A stretch of DNA of 64,000 nucleotides from Zychaea mexicana (GCF_025766255.1 NW_026516756.1:1-64000), one strand, 5' to 3'. Positions 1-11,440 are shown, counted from the first letter of the stretch. The notes: generated by a model not told the origin, from the sequence alone. Numbers and translations are program-made.

Positions 1-1166
1 TGTGGCCTCGGTATTGTGTTATCATATACAAAATCACCTACCTGATACATAAACTCTTGACCATCTACATTCATTGTAACATTAGGGTGTTGAAAATATG
101 GACTGGTTTTCCATTTATCACCCTGCGTTAGCGAGTCTCTAATGCCTTCAGTATAGTCAGGCAGTGCACTCAACTTTTGCGAAATAGAAGGATTAGCATT
201 GATGATCTTCAAAGTAGTGGACGGCTTTTGAAGATACAGTTTATGCTTTTCTTCCATACCTGCGCGCTTCACGACTCTTTCAACCAATTCTGGTTTGAAA
301 GTGGGAATTTCGTTACGCTTGTTTTCCTCGTAACGCATTGCCCAATGCAGTGAAGGCACCCTAACTTCCTTTCTTTCATGGTCATCGCGACCAATTTCAA
401 CAGCGGCTGCCACAAGATCAAGAACCTTTTGTCTATCCTGGCGTGATTGCAAGTTATCACTGCCGTCAAAAAAGGCTCTCAGCAGAAACTCAAGCTTGTT
501 ATTGAAAGGAAAGTAAGGATTGCTAGAGTCTGGCACTTCATCCTCAATTCTCCATGTAGACTCCATGCTTACACCCCCATATTCATCGACTCTGTCTTCA
601 TCAGTCAAAGGAACAGTTGAAGATCCGGTGAATGTTCCACTGTACTCTGTGGTGAGACCCGTAAGGAGATTCGTGAATCCGTGAAGTCCTTCTGCGGTTT
701 CACTTCCACTTTCATCATCACCCCCATCGACTTCTTCGTCTTCCTCTTCATCTTCAGCCTCAAATCCTTCCATGTGTTGGCTACCAACAACATCGCTCTC
801 TATACCAGGACGCATCAAGGTATCACCATCTTCATTACCAACACCGTGGTCGTCCACTTCCATAGGCGCTGCATTGACAACAGGAGGATTATCATCTCCA
901 GCATCGAAATCATCTATATCGCCCTCAGCGCTTATAAAAGCACCACTTTGGGTAGCGCTAGTATTAGGCACAATACCATGATCAGTATTTTGATTACTGA
1001 GAGTTGAACTTCCATTCCGTTCAACATAATTTCGAAGATTATCGCGATGCTTCTGAGTACTCATATGCCTAATTTTTCGCGAGTATCTTGAATTGCAATA
1101 GTTGCGAGTAGAATGCGGGCTCGAAGAAAATCTACCCATGAACATGTTTTGTGTTTGATGTGACAT
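1..1166 (-). CDS. Tnp2-type transposon protein, N-terminal part, cut by window edge
   Basis: An unbroken frame of 388 codons starts at the ATG at 1164-1166 and runs off the left edge, so its end is not visible. The first 50 residues are basic and carry an H-x5-H (HMSTQKH) with an upstream Cys, like a worn zinc finger. An acidic tract rich in Asp and Glu follows, then a folded part with FPFNNKLEFLLRAFFDG, LSALPDYTEG and QHPNVTMNV. The same blocks in the same order occur in the pseudogene at 25690-28332 (YPFENQLQFRLAAFF, LSALPDKT, LTQGSKW, QHPC), which continues into Tnp2-like domains. From that I infer the N-terminal half of a CACTA/Tnp2-like transposase or its partner. A TATA box lies about 55 bp upstream. 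No stop or frameshift is visible, so this copy may be intact. Confidence 0.75.
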   Translation of the reverse strand, partial: MSHQTQNMFMGRFSSSPHSTRNYCNSRYSRKIRHMSTQKHRDNLRNYVERNGSSTLSNQNTDHGIVPNTSATQSGAFISAEGDIDDFDAGDDNPPVVNAAPMEVDDHGVGNEDGDTLMRPGIESDVVGSQHMEGFEAEDEEEDEEVDGGDDESGSETAEGLHGFTNLLTGLTTEYSGTFTGSSTVPLTDEDRVDEYGGVSMESTWRIEDEVPDSSNPYFPFNNKLEFLLRAFFDGSDNLQSRQDRQKVLDLVAAAVEIGRDDHERKEVRVPSLHWAMRYEENKRNEIPTFKPELVERVVKRAGMEEKHKLYLQKPSTTLKIINANPSISQKLSALPDYTEGIRDSLTQGDKWKTSPYFQHPNVTMNVDGQEFMYQVGDFVYDNTIPRP

Positions 1167-1217
1167 TTTGCTTAAGAGAAGTAAGAATTGAGGAAGAGCA
1201 TATTTGCATAAGCTGCT

Positions 1218-1226
1218 CTTTATATA
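1218..1226 (-). promoter_or_regulatory. TATA box of the Tnp2-type gene at the left edge
   Basis: TATATAAAG on the minus strand, 52-60 bp before the ATG at 1166. The segment between is A-rich, as in short fungal 5' leaders. Confidence 0.45.
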
Positions 1227-2390
1227 TTGTTCTGATTCGCCAAGACGAAGAGGAACAACTCCGATTTATTATTAAGCAGCAACACGCACGCGTAATCTGA
1301 CTCAGCAAGCTTTTCTTCTTGGCTTTTTTCTTCTTGGTCTTGGCATGCGTTATTCATCTGAGGCATTGAGCATAACTTATTATTCTTCATCTCAGAGTCT
1401 TCGACACTTCTTGGCATGTGTATTATTACTAATCTCTTTAGATTATTAATATAGGATGTTAAAGAACTGCTAAATATAAAGGTAATGTGTCAGCGTTAGA
1501 TGGTTGATTAACAATGTACTAAAAGTATTACTTTATTGGAGACGAAATGAGTCAGGTAAGTCCATCAAAATTAAAGGTAAGTATAAAATCATAGTAATAA
1601 CAACATTAGTATTATTAGCTTATGCTTTAAACGCTTAAAGAAGAGTGTACACTGCTGGTAAGTTAAAGACTCCTTTTGTGTTGCTGCTATGCAATCTTTT
1701 TTCCTCTCCAAGTGTGCTGCTGTCTATTTGTAGGGCTATCTTAACAAATGACGAGAAACTCTTGAACGGTAAGCATGTCATTTTTCTGTGTATGTCTTTT
1801 GATTTTGAATACTGACTCAAACACGTTATAAAAACGATAGATTACAGAAACCCACTGATGCCCTAGGATAGTATCCCTAGGATTGTGTCCCAGGATTGGA
1901 ACAAGCAAAACAAATCTCGCTGTGCTTTTTTGTGCTTCAGGATGATTTGCGATAGAATTATTGTTTTTTGTAAATTCAATCAAATAAAAAAAAATTTCAA
2001 AACGAATACTCCTGATATCCATCGCTGATACATTTGCGTGCAACCCCCCACCCCCACCATCTCATTTTCAGGCTGGTGAGTGCTGGTACCTGCTCATCCA
2101 TAAAAGGCAATTTTAGTGAACCTGCATGAGTCTAACCATAAAAAGTATTTCCAATTCTGAAAAGTTCTTACCTGGGTGTGTAGTATCTTTTTTAATTTTT
2201 TTAGAGGTAGCCATCACTATCAATTTTACAAGATATGATATCCACTACGTTGCCTGTTTATATCTCTGCGAGTTTTATAGCTGTGACTGCGAAATTTGGT
2301 ACACACATATGCGATATATTGGGTTACCGTTACACAAAATTTAAAGAAACTCCGACACTCATGTCGCTCAAAAGTGCCCGGGTTCCTATA
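1227..2390. other. intergenic stretch, no gene seen
   Basis: Only short frames without coding character. An imperfect small palindrome around CCTAGGATAGTATCCCTAGG lies near 1862-1881. Confidence 0.5.
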
Positions 2391-2393
2391 TTG

Positions 2394-2972
2394 AACATTA
2401 GCCAAGTGCAGTACATGTATCTATCATATATGGCAACAATATAACAAAACGGCAATAGCAGTCACATAGTATATAGGCTTTTTTTCTTGAGAAAACTTTA
2501 TTCTCAGAGCTATTACTAGCCAATGAGATATACTACAGAGCTATGATAAGAATTCTGTTATATAAATCAAATGCTGTACAGTCATTGGTCGGCTCAAAAT
2601 TAGCAGTCACATCTCTAGATTATTACTTTACATAGTAACTGATGACTTTTTTTGGAGAATTATTTTCTCAAAGGGGTTTCTTGTCAACTAAACACCCTAC
2701 AGTGCCCTACTAAAAATCCTACTAATTAAGTCACATCTTAGCTATCTACTCATATACTGCACTTTACAGCACTGTAGCTACAATATTGCACCTTCTAGAA
2801 GTCTTAATCCACCTTAAATAAAGCTACTTTTAGTGATTTTTACACATCCTCTTATGTAATGTCTAAAATAAGCAATGTGACTGTCTTCAGTAAAAACATA
2901 TTTAGATGTATATACATCATCTGTATATGCCTACAAAGTTTTATAGCAATAGCATTAATAATAGATGAGCTA
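2394..2972. repeat. dispersed repeat, left part, interrupted by the foldback element
   Basis: 2755-2972 matches, in inverted orientation, the segment around 23860-24100, and 2405-2475 matches 24110-24170 in the same orientation, so this copy is rearranged. The remainder resumes at 6786-6835 after the foldback element. The copy near 24 kb has no insertion and serves as an empty-site paralogue. Confidence 0.65.
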
Positions 2973-4348
2973 CAGGATTTTTCATCTCCTAGCGGACGTT
3001 TGAACTTTTATTTAGGCAGAGTGGACATGAATGTTAGTCTGAGTGGACATGAATGAAAGTTAATCTGGACATGAATAATAATTGATCTGGACATGAATGA
3101 AAATCGAGCTGGACATGAATGAAAATCGAGCTGGACATGAATGAAAATCGATCTAGACATGAATGAAAATCGAGCTGGACATGAATGAAAATCGAGCTGG
3201 ACATGAATAAAGATCGATCTGGACATGAATATAAAACGATCTGGACATGAATATACATCGACCTGGACATGAATATAAATCGATCTGGACATGAGTAAAA
3301 TCAATCTGGACAAAATAAAAATCAATCTGTACATGAATGAAAATCATTCTGACAAGAATAATAATCAATCTAAACATGAATAATAAACAACCTGGACATA
3401 ATAACAGTCAACCTGGACATAGTTTTAGTCAACTAAGACATAATAAAAGTTGAAGTAGATAATATATTAAGTGTAGCAGAGCAGAATATATGAGTACTTA
3501 AAATTTTCAATTCAAGTCAAGACATAATAGAAGTTAAGCAGTACAAAGCCAATGTCAAGATATAGTAGTATGGCTGTTTCACTCGTGACAAGAAGCTTGT
3601 AGGCTAATGTACAGGAAATAGCAAGGGTGCGTCAGAGACTCACCACTGTGCGCATAAGGCATAAGCCTACTTTGCTGCTGTGGGAATAGGGCCTGAGCAT
3701 TTCCCCTCATTTCACTTTACCCGGGTTGAGTTTGAAACAAATTGGAGGCTGGTGGCAGAGGTAGGTGGAAAGTGTGGGGTTTGTTAGTAGTAGCAGGGAG
3801 GAAAAAAACAACAACCAAAGATCCTTTTTCTTTCTCAATACCATTCGCCATGGCAAATCAACAGCTTCGACGCACACTTGTAAATGGCTCCTACTCTCTT
3901 CACGATGAATAAAAAACAAAGAAAACAAAACGGCACAATCCATGGATTTATATGAAAAACGAAATGAAGGTAACTGTTTTCTTAAAAAAAGCATGTGCTC
4001 AAGATTTATAAAGGAGTAGACCGCCGTTACTGCTGCTTAAAAAAACGCTGGATAAGTGAACAAGGGAAGGAAAAGGTTATCGGGTGTGCTTGAGGTATAG
4101 CTTTAGTGGAGATATGCCCATTCAGAATTACTGCTTCTTTCTCTTTTTCTATGTATATACTTATGCACCATCTTATACCATTCCAACGTCAAACTTACGT
4201 GCGTAATACAACATCGTCCTCTACCTGCACAAACCATTCGTATTCACAACAAGAACGACGTAACAATCTTCTTCTCCATTACTCAAACACAATCATATAC
4301 AACATGACGCTGATCCGCCCTTGACTTGCAAAACATACAGCCTGACGC
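2973..4348. repeat. left inverted arm of the foldback element
   Basis: 1376 bp, mirrored at 5408-6783 around centre 4878. Divergence between arms is low; one small cluster of differences lies near 4112-4118 (mirror 5638-5644). Confidence 0.9.
3022..3420. repeat. 22-bp tandem array inside the left arm
   Basis: About 17-18 units of CTGGACATGAATGAAAATCG plus two bases, spaced 22 bp in the best-kept part (3065, 3087, 3109, 3131) and decaying outward. The mirror array is 6336-6734. The long frames reading through it encode only repeated ten-residue strings and are artefacts of the repeat. Subterminal arrays of this kind are often transposase-binding sites, which is an inference here. Confidence 0.85.
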
Positions 4349-5407
4349 GATTACTTTTTTCCTTTTTGCATATAACAATGTTAACATCGCCGGTCTTTAT
4401 GGATGAATGAGCTGTAGATAGCAAGAAGGATAACTGACGGGTTTCTTTCCGTTTGTGTTGATGTGGATTGGATGAAAATAAAGTATGATGGCCGATATAT
4501 AAGAAAGACAAAAAAGAAGGTTCTATAAGAGTTATACAAGTGCGAAGGATGTTGTTTCGTGGTGAAGGATGGTTATTGTAATTATTGATATTGCGTGGCA
4601 GAGCGTCTGGTGCCATGCACAGTCTCGCGTTTGTGAACCTATTTGTAGCCACACAATTCCGAGATGCGATCCTTGAAGATCTGCCATCGAGCAGCAGGAA
4701 CGCACACGAATTCATTAGGAATGAGTGCAAGAACTCCACGTACAGTCGAGTGAGAGAGAGCGTAGCGAATGACGTCAAGGGTACTAACATGTCGGTTGTT
4801 CATAGTTGTTTTTATTAAAAACAAATAAAGTTGCTGTTGTAATAGCAAAAAACTTCCTCCTTCATAACAACAAACGCGTTTTCTTCTTTGTCCCTGCCAT
4901 ATTATCATCACCGCTCAGAGCTATATTTATAGTTTTTATAGAAGCACTTGTAATAACATGCAATACTATTTCACACCCGTTTATGCAGACAACTGAAACA
5001 TAATGACTACATAATGTATGATCTTTTACTTTTATTTTTTTCATCCCAACCATAACATCTACAGTAACAATAATAAAACCCTACATACCACCCATCAGCA
5101 TATATAGCTACCTTATCCATCAAGACCGGCAATGTTCGTGTTGGCATATGCAAAAAGAAAAAGGTAATCGTTGTTGCCATCGTGTGTGTGCGAGTACAGC
5201 GAATTGCAGAGGAGGATTATAGTTGTGGTGGTGTGTATGCATCATAGGAATATAATTATCATCACATTGATGTGTATACCAACAGCAAAGAAAGAGATGG
5301 CCGTCATTACGATGATGATGTGCTTGAGCGTACAAGTATCAAAACAAAAGACCGGCGTCATAGTCGTCATCGTGTAATATGGGCGTACATGATAGTGAAA
5401 GGCAAAT
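4349..5407. other. unique core of the foldback element
   Basis: 1059 bp not repeated in the window. The best frame is on the minus strand, 4639-4911 (90 codons, including VIRYALSHSTVRGVLALIP), and could be a captured exon, but it matches nothing I recognise and ends without a convincing splice partner. Confidence 0.4.
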
Positions 5408-6783
5408 GCGTCAGGCTGTATATTTTGCAAGTCAAGGGCGGATCAGCGTCATGTTGTATATGATTATGTTTGAGTAATGGAGAAGAAGATTGTTACGTCG
5501 TTCTTGTTGTGAATACGAATGGTTTGTGCAGGTAGAGGACGATGTTGTATTACACACGTAAGTTTGACGTTGGAATGGTATAAGATGGTGCATAAGTATA
5601 TACATAGAAAAAGAGAAAGAAGCAGTAATTCTGAATGATAATATCTCCACTAAAGCTATACCTCAAGCACAACCGATAACCTTTTCCTTCCCTTGTTCAC
5701 TTATCCAGCGTTTTTTTAAGCAGCAGTAACGGCGGTCTACTCCTTTATAAATCTTGAGCACATGCTTTTTTTAAGAAAACAGTTACCTTCATTTCGTTTT
5801 TCATATAAATCCATGGATTGTGCCGTTTTGTTTTCTTTGTTTTTTATTCATCGTGAAGAGAGTAGGAGCCATTTACAAGTGTGCGTCGAAGCTGTTGATT
5901 TGCCATGGCGAATGGTATTGAGAAAGAAAAAGGATCTTTGGTTGTTGTTTTTTTCCTCCCTGCTACTACTAACAAACCCCACACTTTCCACCTACCTCTG
6001 CCACCAGCCTCCAATTTGTTTCAAACTCAACCCGGGTAAAGTGAAATGAGGGGAAATGCTCAGGCCCTATTCCCACAGCAGCAAAGTAGGCTTATGCCTT
6101 ATGCGCACAGTGGTGAGTCTCTGACGCACCCTTGCTATTTCCTGTACATTAGCCTACAAGCTTCTTGTCACGAGTGAAACAGCCATACTACTATATCTTG
6201 ACATTGGCTTTGTACTGCTTAACTTCTATTATGTCTTGACTTGAATTGAAAATTTTAAGTACTCATATATTCTGCTCTGCTACACTTAATATATTATCTA
6301 CTTCAACTTTTATTATGTCTTAGTTGACTAAAACTATGTCCAGGTTGACTGTTATTATGTCCAGGTTGTTTATTATTCATGTTTAGATTGATTATTATTC
6401 TTGTCAGAATGATTTTCATTCATGTACAGATTGATTTTTATTTTGTCCAGATTGATTTTACTCATGTCCAGATCGATTTATATTCATGTCCAGGTCGATG
6501 TATATTCATGTCCAGATCGTTTTATATTCATGTCCAGATCGATCTTTATTCATGTCCAGCTCGATTTTCATTCATGTCCAGCTCGATTTTCATTCATGTC
6601 TAGATCGATTTTCATTCATGTCCAGCTCGATTTTCATTCATGTCCAGCTCGATTTTCATTCATGTCCAGATCAATTATTATTCATGTCCAGATTAACTTT
6701 CATTCATGTCCACTCAGACTAACATTCATGTCCACTCTGCCTAAATAAAAGTTCAAACGTCCGCTAGGAGATGAAAAATCCTG
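5408..6783. repeat. right inverted arm of the foldback element
   Basis: Complement of 2973-4348, including the mirror 22-bp array at 6336-6734. Confidence 0.9.
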
Positions 6784-6885
6784 TATGATCTATAGAAGGA
6801 GAGATATTTAAGGATGGAGTAACTAAAAAACACCTATATACCAATGCAAAGTTTTGAAAAAACTAAAGCATATATGTCTGCTGTT

Positions 6886-7398
6886 GCTTAGTCCAGGAAA
6901 ACGATTAGCCGTCGGGAAAACCAATTACCTATCTATTTCCTTTTTAGGAAGTCACGTGATCTAAGCCACTTAGTAAGCCCCCAGGAAAACGTTTAGCTGT
7001 GGGGGGAAGTCAATTACCTGTCTATTTCCTTTTTAGGAAGTCACGAGATCTAAGCCACTTAGCAAGCCCCTGGGAAAATGTTTAGCCGTTGGGAAAACCA
7101 ATTAACTGTCTATTTCCTTTTTAGGAAGTCACGTGATCTAAGCTACTTAGCAAGCCCCTGGGAAAATGTTTAGTCGTCGGGAAAACCAATTAACTATCTA
7201 TTTCCTTTTTAGGAAGTCACGTGATCTAAGCCACTTAGTAAGCCACTGAGCCACCGGGTAAATTCTTACAGTTACCCCTTAGGGGCTTAGTAAGTGGCTT
7301 AGATCACGTGACTTCCTAAAAAGGAAATAGATAGTTAATTGGTTTTCCCAATGGCTAAACGTTTTCCCAGGGGCTTGCTAAGTGGCTTAGATCTCGTG
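6886..7398. repeat. 88-bp tandem repeat, four direct and one inverted unit
   Basis: The marker TTTTTAGGAA recurs at 6941, 7030, 7118 and 7206 (spacing 88-89). Each unit carries TCACGTGATCTAAGCCACTT and GGGAAAA. After a short spacer an inverted unit runs from about 7273 and stops exactly where the Merlin element begins at 7399. This looks like the subterminal region of another element that Merlin interrupted. Confidence 0.75.
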
Positions 7399-7602
7399 GG
7401 TTGAATGAAAGAAGTCCCGGCACACCTACTTTCTTTTGTATCTCAGCACCAAGTGATCGTTACACAGTAACAAAAATATCATTAAATACTACAGACGCAG
7501 GGCTATCAGATGATATAAATTTTATTCCATAAAAGGCAATGGTGGTGATACAGGAATTACTCAAAAAACTGGAAATATTATAGATAAAGTACAAAATGTC
7601 TT

Positions 7603-9957
7603 CTACTGTCTATCCTTTCCCTTTCTACTTCTTTTTGTACTAGGACCAGGCTGGTAGTCATTGTCATCTATATTATTATAAATAAACATAGTTTGATGTT
7701 AGTATCATTAATATTAGCTTAGGTATTAAAGAATAATAAAGTAGATAATCTTTACCTTCATCAGTAGGGGGGTCCTCTGACTCGTAATCATCCTCTCTAC
7801 TATGAGACTCAAAGATCTCATTCGACCCTTTATCTTCAGCCTCCAGAATAACCTCTGTAAGGAAAGACCTAGGGTTAGTCTTTGCTGTATCTTGTTTACT
7901 ACCCTTAAAATGGCGTCCAGGTTGTAGCTCGACCTCCTTTAGGCAGCGGTATAAATTTCCCCAAAGGTCCTTGCTATTTTTTCGACGCCAAATATAAGCA
8001 ACTAGATGCCAAGGCATCATAGCACTAGTGCGATGACGTGCAGAGACATTCATCTTAATACCATTCCAAACACCTAAAGTAAGAGAGTTTAATAAGTGTA
8101 TATACTCAGTGTTTTATATATATATATGTAAATAGTCATTATAGCTTACCTTCAATAGTGTTTGTATATATATTGGTATCTGGGACCTTGAAATGCTTAC
8201 TATGATTGACTTTATCAACTTTCAGATCCCTTTTAGGGTCCACATCAATACTATTGTACCCTTTCCAGCAGTCAACTATAATATGGGTGCCTATAAGTAG
8301 ATTTTAAATATTATTAGTAAACGTTAGAAAAATCAGCTTTCAAAGATAGAAGAAGGATCTATGAAAGAAAACACGGCGCGCACTATATATAGTATATAAG
8401 TAGTATATATATAAGTAAATCTGTGTAACGTAAAAATACCCGATATAGTAAAATTGACGTCACTGAATCCCATAAAAGGTACGTCAGAGTTTCAAACATA
8501 TACCAAAAAAGGAGAAATGGGCTGAAAACCAACTTGAGCATAGAAGACTGTTTAATAATTTATTGATTATAATTTTTTTATTCTTAAAATATAATTTAAT
8601 TTTTAAATTTTATTTTTAAATAAAAGATAATGATCATTATAAATAGGGGTGGTCCGAGAAAAAGTCTTTGATTTTTTTGAAGGTGCAGCTGGTCTTTGAG
8701 ACGGTAGTCGAAATTCTAGAATGATGGTAATTATTCTAAACACTTGCCTACAAGTGTCTCATAAACAGTGTCCTTTATTATTCTTTAATACCTAAGCTAA
8801 TATTACTGATACTAACATCAAGCTATGTTTATTTATAATAATATAGATGACAATGACTACCAGCCTGGTCCTAGTACAAAAAGAAGTAGAAAGGGAAAGG
8901 ATAGATAGTAGAAGACATTTTGTACTTTATCTATAAAATTTCCAGTTGTTTGAGTAATTCCTGTATCACCACCATTGCCTTTTATGGAATTAAATTTATA
9001 TCATCTGATAGCCCTGCGTCTGTAGTATTTAATGATATTTTTTTTACTGTGTAACGAGCACTTGGTGTTGAGATACAAAAGAAAGTAGGTGTGCCGGGAC
9101 TTCTTTCATTCAACCAAGAATATTACCTGGAGCCATATAGCTATCAATAATCATCTTCAGTGTTTCACCAGTACGGTTGGGAACAGTAGTCAAAAAGACA
9201 CGTTTTTCAGGTGTATTACGCTCAATACCCCCTACTACCCAAACACCTTCAACATGTTTGCCATAGCCACCTTTGGTAAGCTTAGTCTTGCCAAATTTGC
9301 TTTCATCAATTTCCACAATAATCCGTTCTCCATTTGGAAGACGGCCACCTAGTCAAAGTAAATAAGTAGCTTAGTAAGCAATAAATAAGATGGAATAAAA
9401 AAAGGTATATAAAACTTACCAATTATAACATCTTCAGTCTTCAAATCAGCTTCAATTATAAGAAAGAGGTCTTTAACAACTCCCCTAATAGTTGGCAAGC
9501 TAAGCCCAGACATCAAGTACATTTCTGTGGGAAAACTACCCACTAGCCAAAGGTAGGCTACCAAAAGTATACGGCCAAAGTTCTCCTTATGATGACCACC
9601 AAAAAAGGACCCCTTCCAAGCAGATACAACCTTAGGCTTAGTAGTACAAGTTCTTCTTTTAGTACAAGACCAAAGTAAACCATCACGTGGGCTATCAGAC
9701 AGCTTCATAAGGTGCCCATCACCACAGAACTTCTCCTTTGGAATAATCCCAAGCTCTTGAATATACCTTTTACTATATATTAGCAACCTTCATGACTTTT
9801 TTTAAATATCACACAAAGTAAAGTCTATAACTACTACTTACTCTATAGTTTTCTGGACATCAAGACACTTAGGCATCACCTCAAATAGGTCAGGAATACA
9901 AATAGCCCTTTCATTAGCAGCAGTAGGAAGAGGGGTAGAGGGAGAGGTAGCAGACAT
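7603..9957 (-). CDS. Merlin transposase, ISXO2-like DDE family, six exons, intact
   Basis: Catalyses cut-and-paste movement of the element. Exons by position: 9842-9957, 9420-9772, 9127-9348, 8150-8290, 7756-8073 and 7603-7667. They sum to 1215 nt, all junctions are GT...AG, phases agree, and the product is 404 residues with no stop. Catalytic triad: Asp in EIDESKFGK (about residue 168), Asp in HIIVDCWKGY (about 236), Glu in TNTIEGVWNGIK (about 277). These are typical ISXO2/IS1595 motifs, followed by the conserved MPWHLVAYIWRRK. The N-terminal third has a Cys-containing segment (LLWSCTKRRTC) that may bind zinc. The C-terminus is acidic, then basic (KRSRKGK), probably a nuclear signal. Intron 3 (8291-9126) is 836 bp because a 761-bp mini-element lies in it; without that it would be 75 bp. 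Confidence 0.88.
8355..9115 (+). mobile_element. non-autonomous Merlin mini-element nested in intron 3 of the Merlin gene
   Basis: Its left 190 bp (8355-8545) is the inverted copy of the right end of the host element (11440-11627). Its right 345 bp (8770-9115) is the inverted copy of the left end (7399-7745), including the last exon. The middle is unrelated AT-rich DNA. It is therefore a deletion derivative of the same family in opposite orientation. A 5-bp AAGAA flanks both sides, shorter than the 8-9 bp expected for Merlin and possibly chance. Its copy of the last coding exon ends one codon early, with TAG where the parent has CAG. Confidence 0.8.
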
Positions 9958-10054
9958 AGTAAAGTAGTGAAAAAAGTAAACAATAAGAGTGATCAATAGG
10001 AATCAAATAGGGGAGTGAGTAAGGAATATAAAGAGAGGTTTACCAAAAGTTGCC

Positions 10055-10065
10055 CCTTTATATAC
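10055..10065 (-). promoter_or_regulatory. TATA box of the Merlin transposase gene
   Basis: GTATATAAAGG on the minus strand about 100 bp before the ATG at 9957, just inside the edge of the 50-bp repeat array. Confidence 0.45.
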
Positions 10066-10076
10066 TTTTTTAACCG

Positions 10077-10505
10077 GAAGCATTCGGAAGGGAAAAAGGA
10101 TATCCCGTCGGAACGGAATGTTTATGAGTCATAAAGGAAGGGAAAAAGGATATCCCGTCAGAACGGAATGATTATGAGTCATAAAGGAAGGGAAAAAGGA
10201 TATCCCGTCGGAACGGAATGTTTATGAGTCATAAAGGAAGGGAAAAAGGATATCCCGTCGGAACCGAATGATTATGAGTCATAAAGGAAGGGAGAATAAT
10301 ATTCCATCGGAATGGAATGATTATGAGTCATAAAGGAAGGGAAGAAGGATATCCCATCGGAATAGAATAATTATGAGTCATTAAAGAAGGGAAGAAGGAT
10401 ATCCCATCAGAACGGAATAACTATTGAGTTATAAAGAAAGGAAAAAAGGATATTCATCGGAACAGAATGACTATGAGTCATAAGGGAAGGGATTCATTGG
10501 AATAG
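10077..10505. repeat. 50-bp tandem array upstream of the Merlin gene
   Basis: GGAAAAAGGATATCCCGTCG recurs at 10091, 10141, 10191 and 10241, an exact 50-bp period, for about eight units that decay away from the gene. Each unit contains GATATC and ATGAGTCAT, an AP-1/bZIP-like palindrome. Function unknown; possible transposase or regulator binding. Confidence 0.85.
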
Positions 10506-10509
10506 AATA

Positions 10510-11440
10510 ATGATTTTTTAAAATAAAATATTCTCATTTTTGATGAAAAAAAGTTGCATTCAGTATATTATAAAATTTTACTATAAAGAAAAGTTGGTCG
10601 CTGCCGGAATTGAACCCTTGACCTTTGGAGATTTTGAACATTCAAAAAAAAAGTAAAGCTTGTCGTCGCACAATACTCGGTTATATTAATAACCGTACAT
10701 ATTTCTTTTACTGCGGTCATCAAGTTGCGCAGCTGCCCACTTAGTATACTTCTTTACTGCGCAACGCTAATCGTCGGAGTCATACCTTTATTCATAGCTA
10801 TTATTATATCCGCAGCTTATCATTGTAATCATCATCATCATATCCGCAGCAGTATAAATGTATATTTATAGTTTTAGAAATAGTATAAATATGGGTCAAC
10901 TTGATTAAATAAAAAGGGCATCTAATAACCTATCTATCTTCGTGCATATACCTTCGTGGTCTTACTTCTTTGTGGTCTCCCCTCCGTTTTTATTCCTTCG
11001 TGGGTCGTCATTATTCTTCATGGTACAATCTTACAAAAAGGACGACAAGCTGAACAAGCAAAAAAGGTACACTGCAGGATTTGAACCCTGACTATACCCA
11101 GCACCAGTCCAAAGCTCTACACCATCAGCTACCAGCATGTTTGGTTTGCTTTAAAATTTATACCAAAGGGCCCAGTGAAAACCAAAAAAATGTGACTGTA
11201 TCGTTGTACCTTTGTTTTGAAAATAATATGCTGAATTTTCTATTCTTAAATGTATATTTATTAGCTTATGTAAGACTACTAATTTAAAAAGCTATCAAGC
11301 AAAATGTTTGTAGAAATTATTCTACGCTACTTATTGGGTACTGTGATTTGCAACTAAAATCAGTAGATAGCCAAAATAATACTCTATATGCGAAAAATAA
11401 AAGCATTTAGTTTCATCAAATAATAACAGTTACTCTCTAT
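10510..11440. other. right part of the Merlin element, no gene seen
   Basis: Contains two tRNA-gene-like fragments on the minus strand, with B-box-like sequences near 10604-10625 and 11069-11090. Neither folds into a complete tRNA. Otherwise AT-rich. Confidence 0.45.

Larger units (their letters stand above)
2973..6783. mobile_element. foldback DNA transposon with 1.38-kb inverted arms and TA target duplication
   Basis: Positions x and 9756-x are complementary from 2973 to 4348 and from 5408 to 6783, with few mismatches. The termini read CAGGATTTTTCATCTCC and its complement and are flanked by TA at 2971-2972 and 6784-6785. Removing the element and one TA restores a sequence that aligns without a gap to the paralogous repeat near 23.9 kb (GATGAGCTA then TGATCTATAGAAGGAG against TGGTACATGAAAGGAG). 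TA duplication suggests mobilisation by a Tc1/mariner-type transposase. No DDE domain is recognisable inside, so the element looks non-autonomous. Confidence 0.85.

Noticed and set aside
3008..3334. 108-codon frame of repeated His-Val-Gln/Ser-Cys strings, mirrored at 6422-6748
   Set aside because: It is only a translation of the 22-bp tandem array; neighbouring frames read just as long.
3022..3420. CRISPR-like array
   Set aside because: Units follow each other without spacers, and the genome is eukaryotic; the same holds for the 50-bp array at 10077-10505.
4293..4790. 165-codon minus-strand frame in the foldback core
   Set aside because: Overlaps frames on both strands, extends into the inverted arm, and has no recognisable motif.
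11060..11145. Minus-strand tRNA gene (B box near 11080, D-arm-like AGCT…AGCT)
   Set aside because: Acceptor ends do not pair and the anticodon stem has mismatches; at most a tRNA fossil. The same applies to the B-box-like sequence near 10610.
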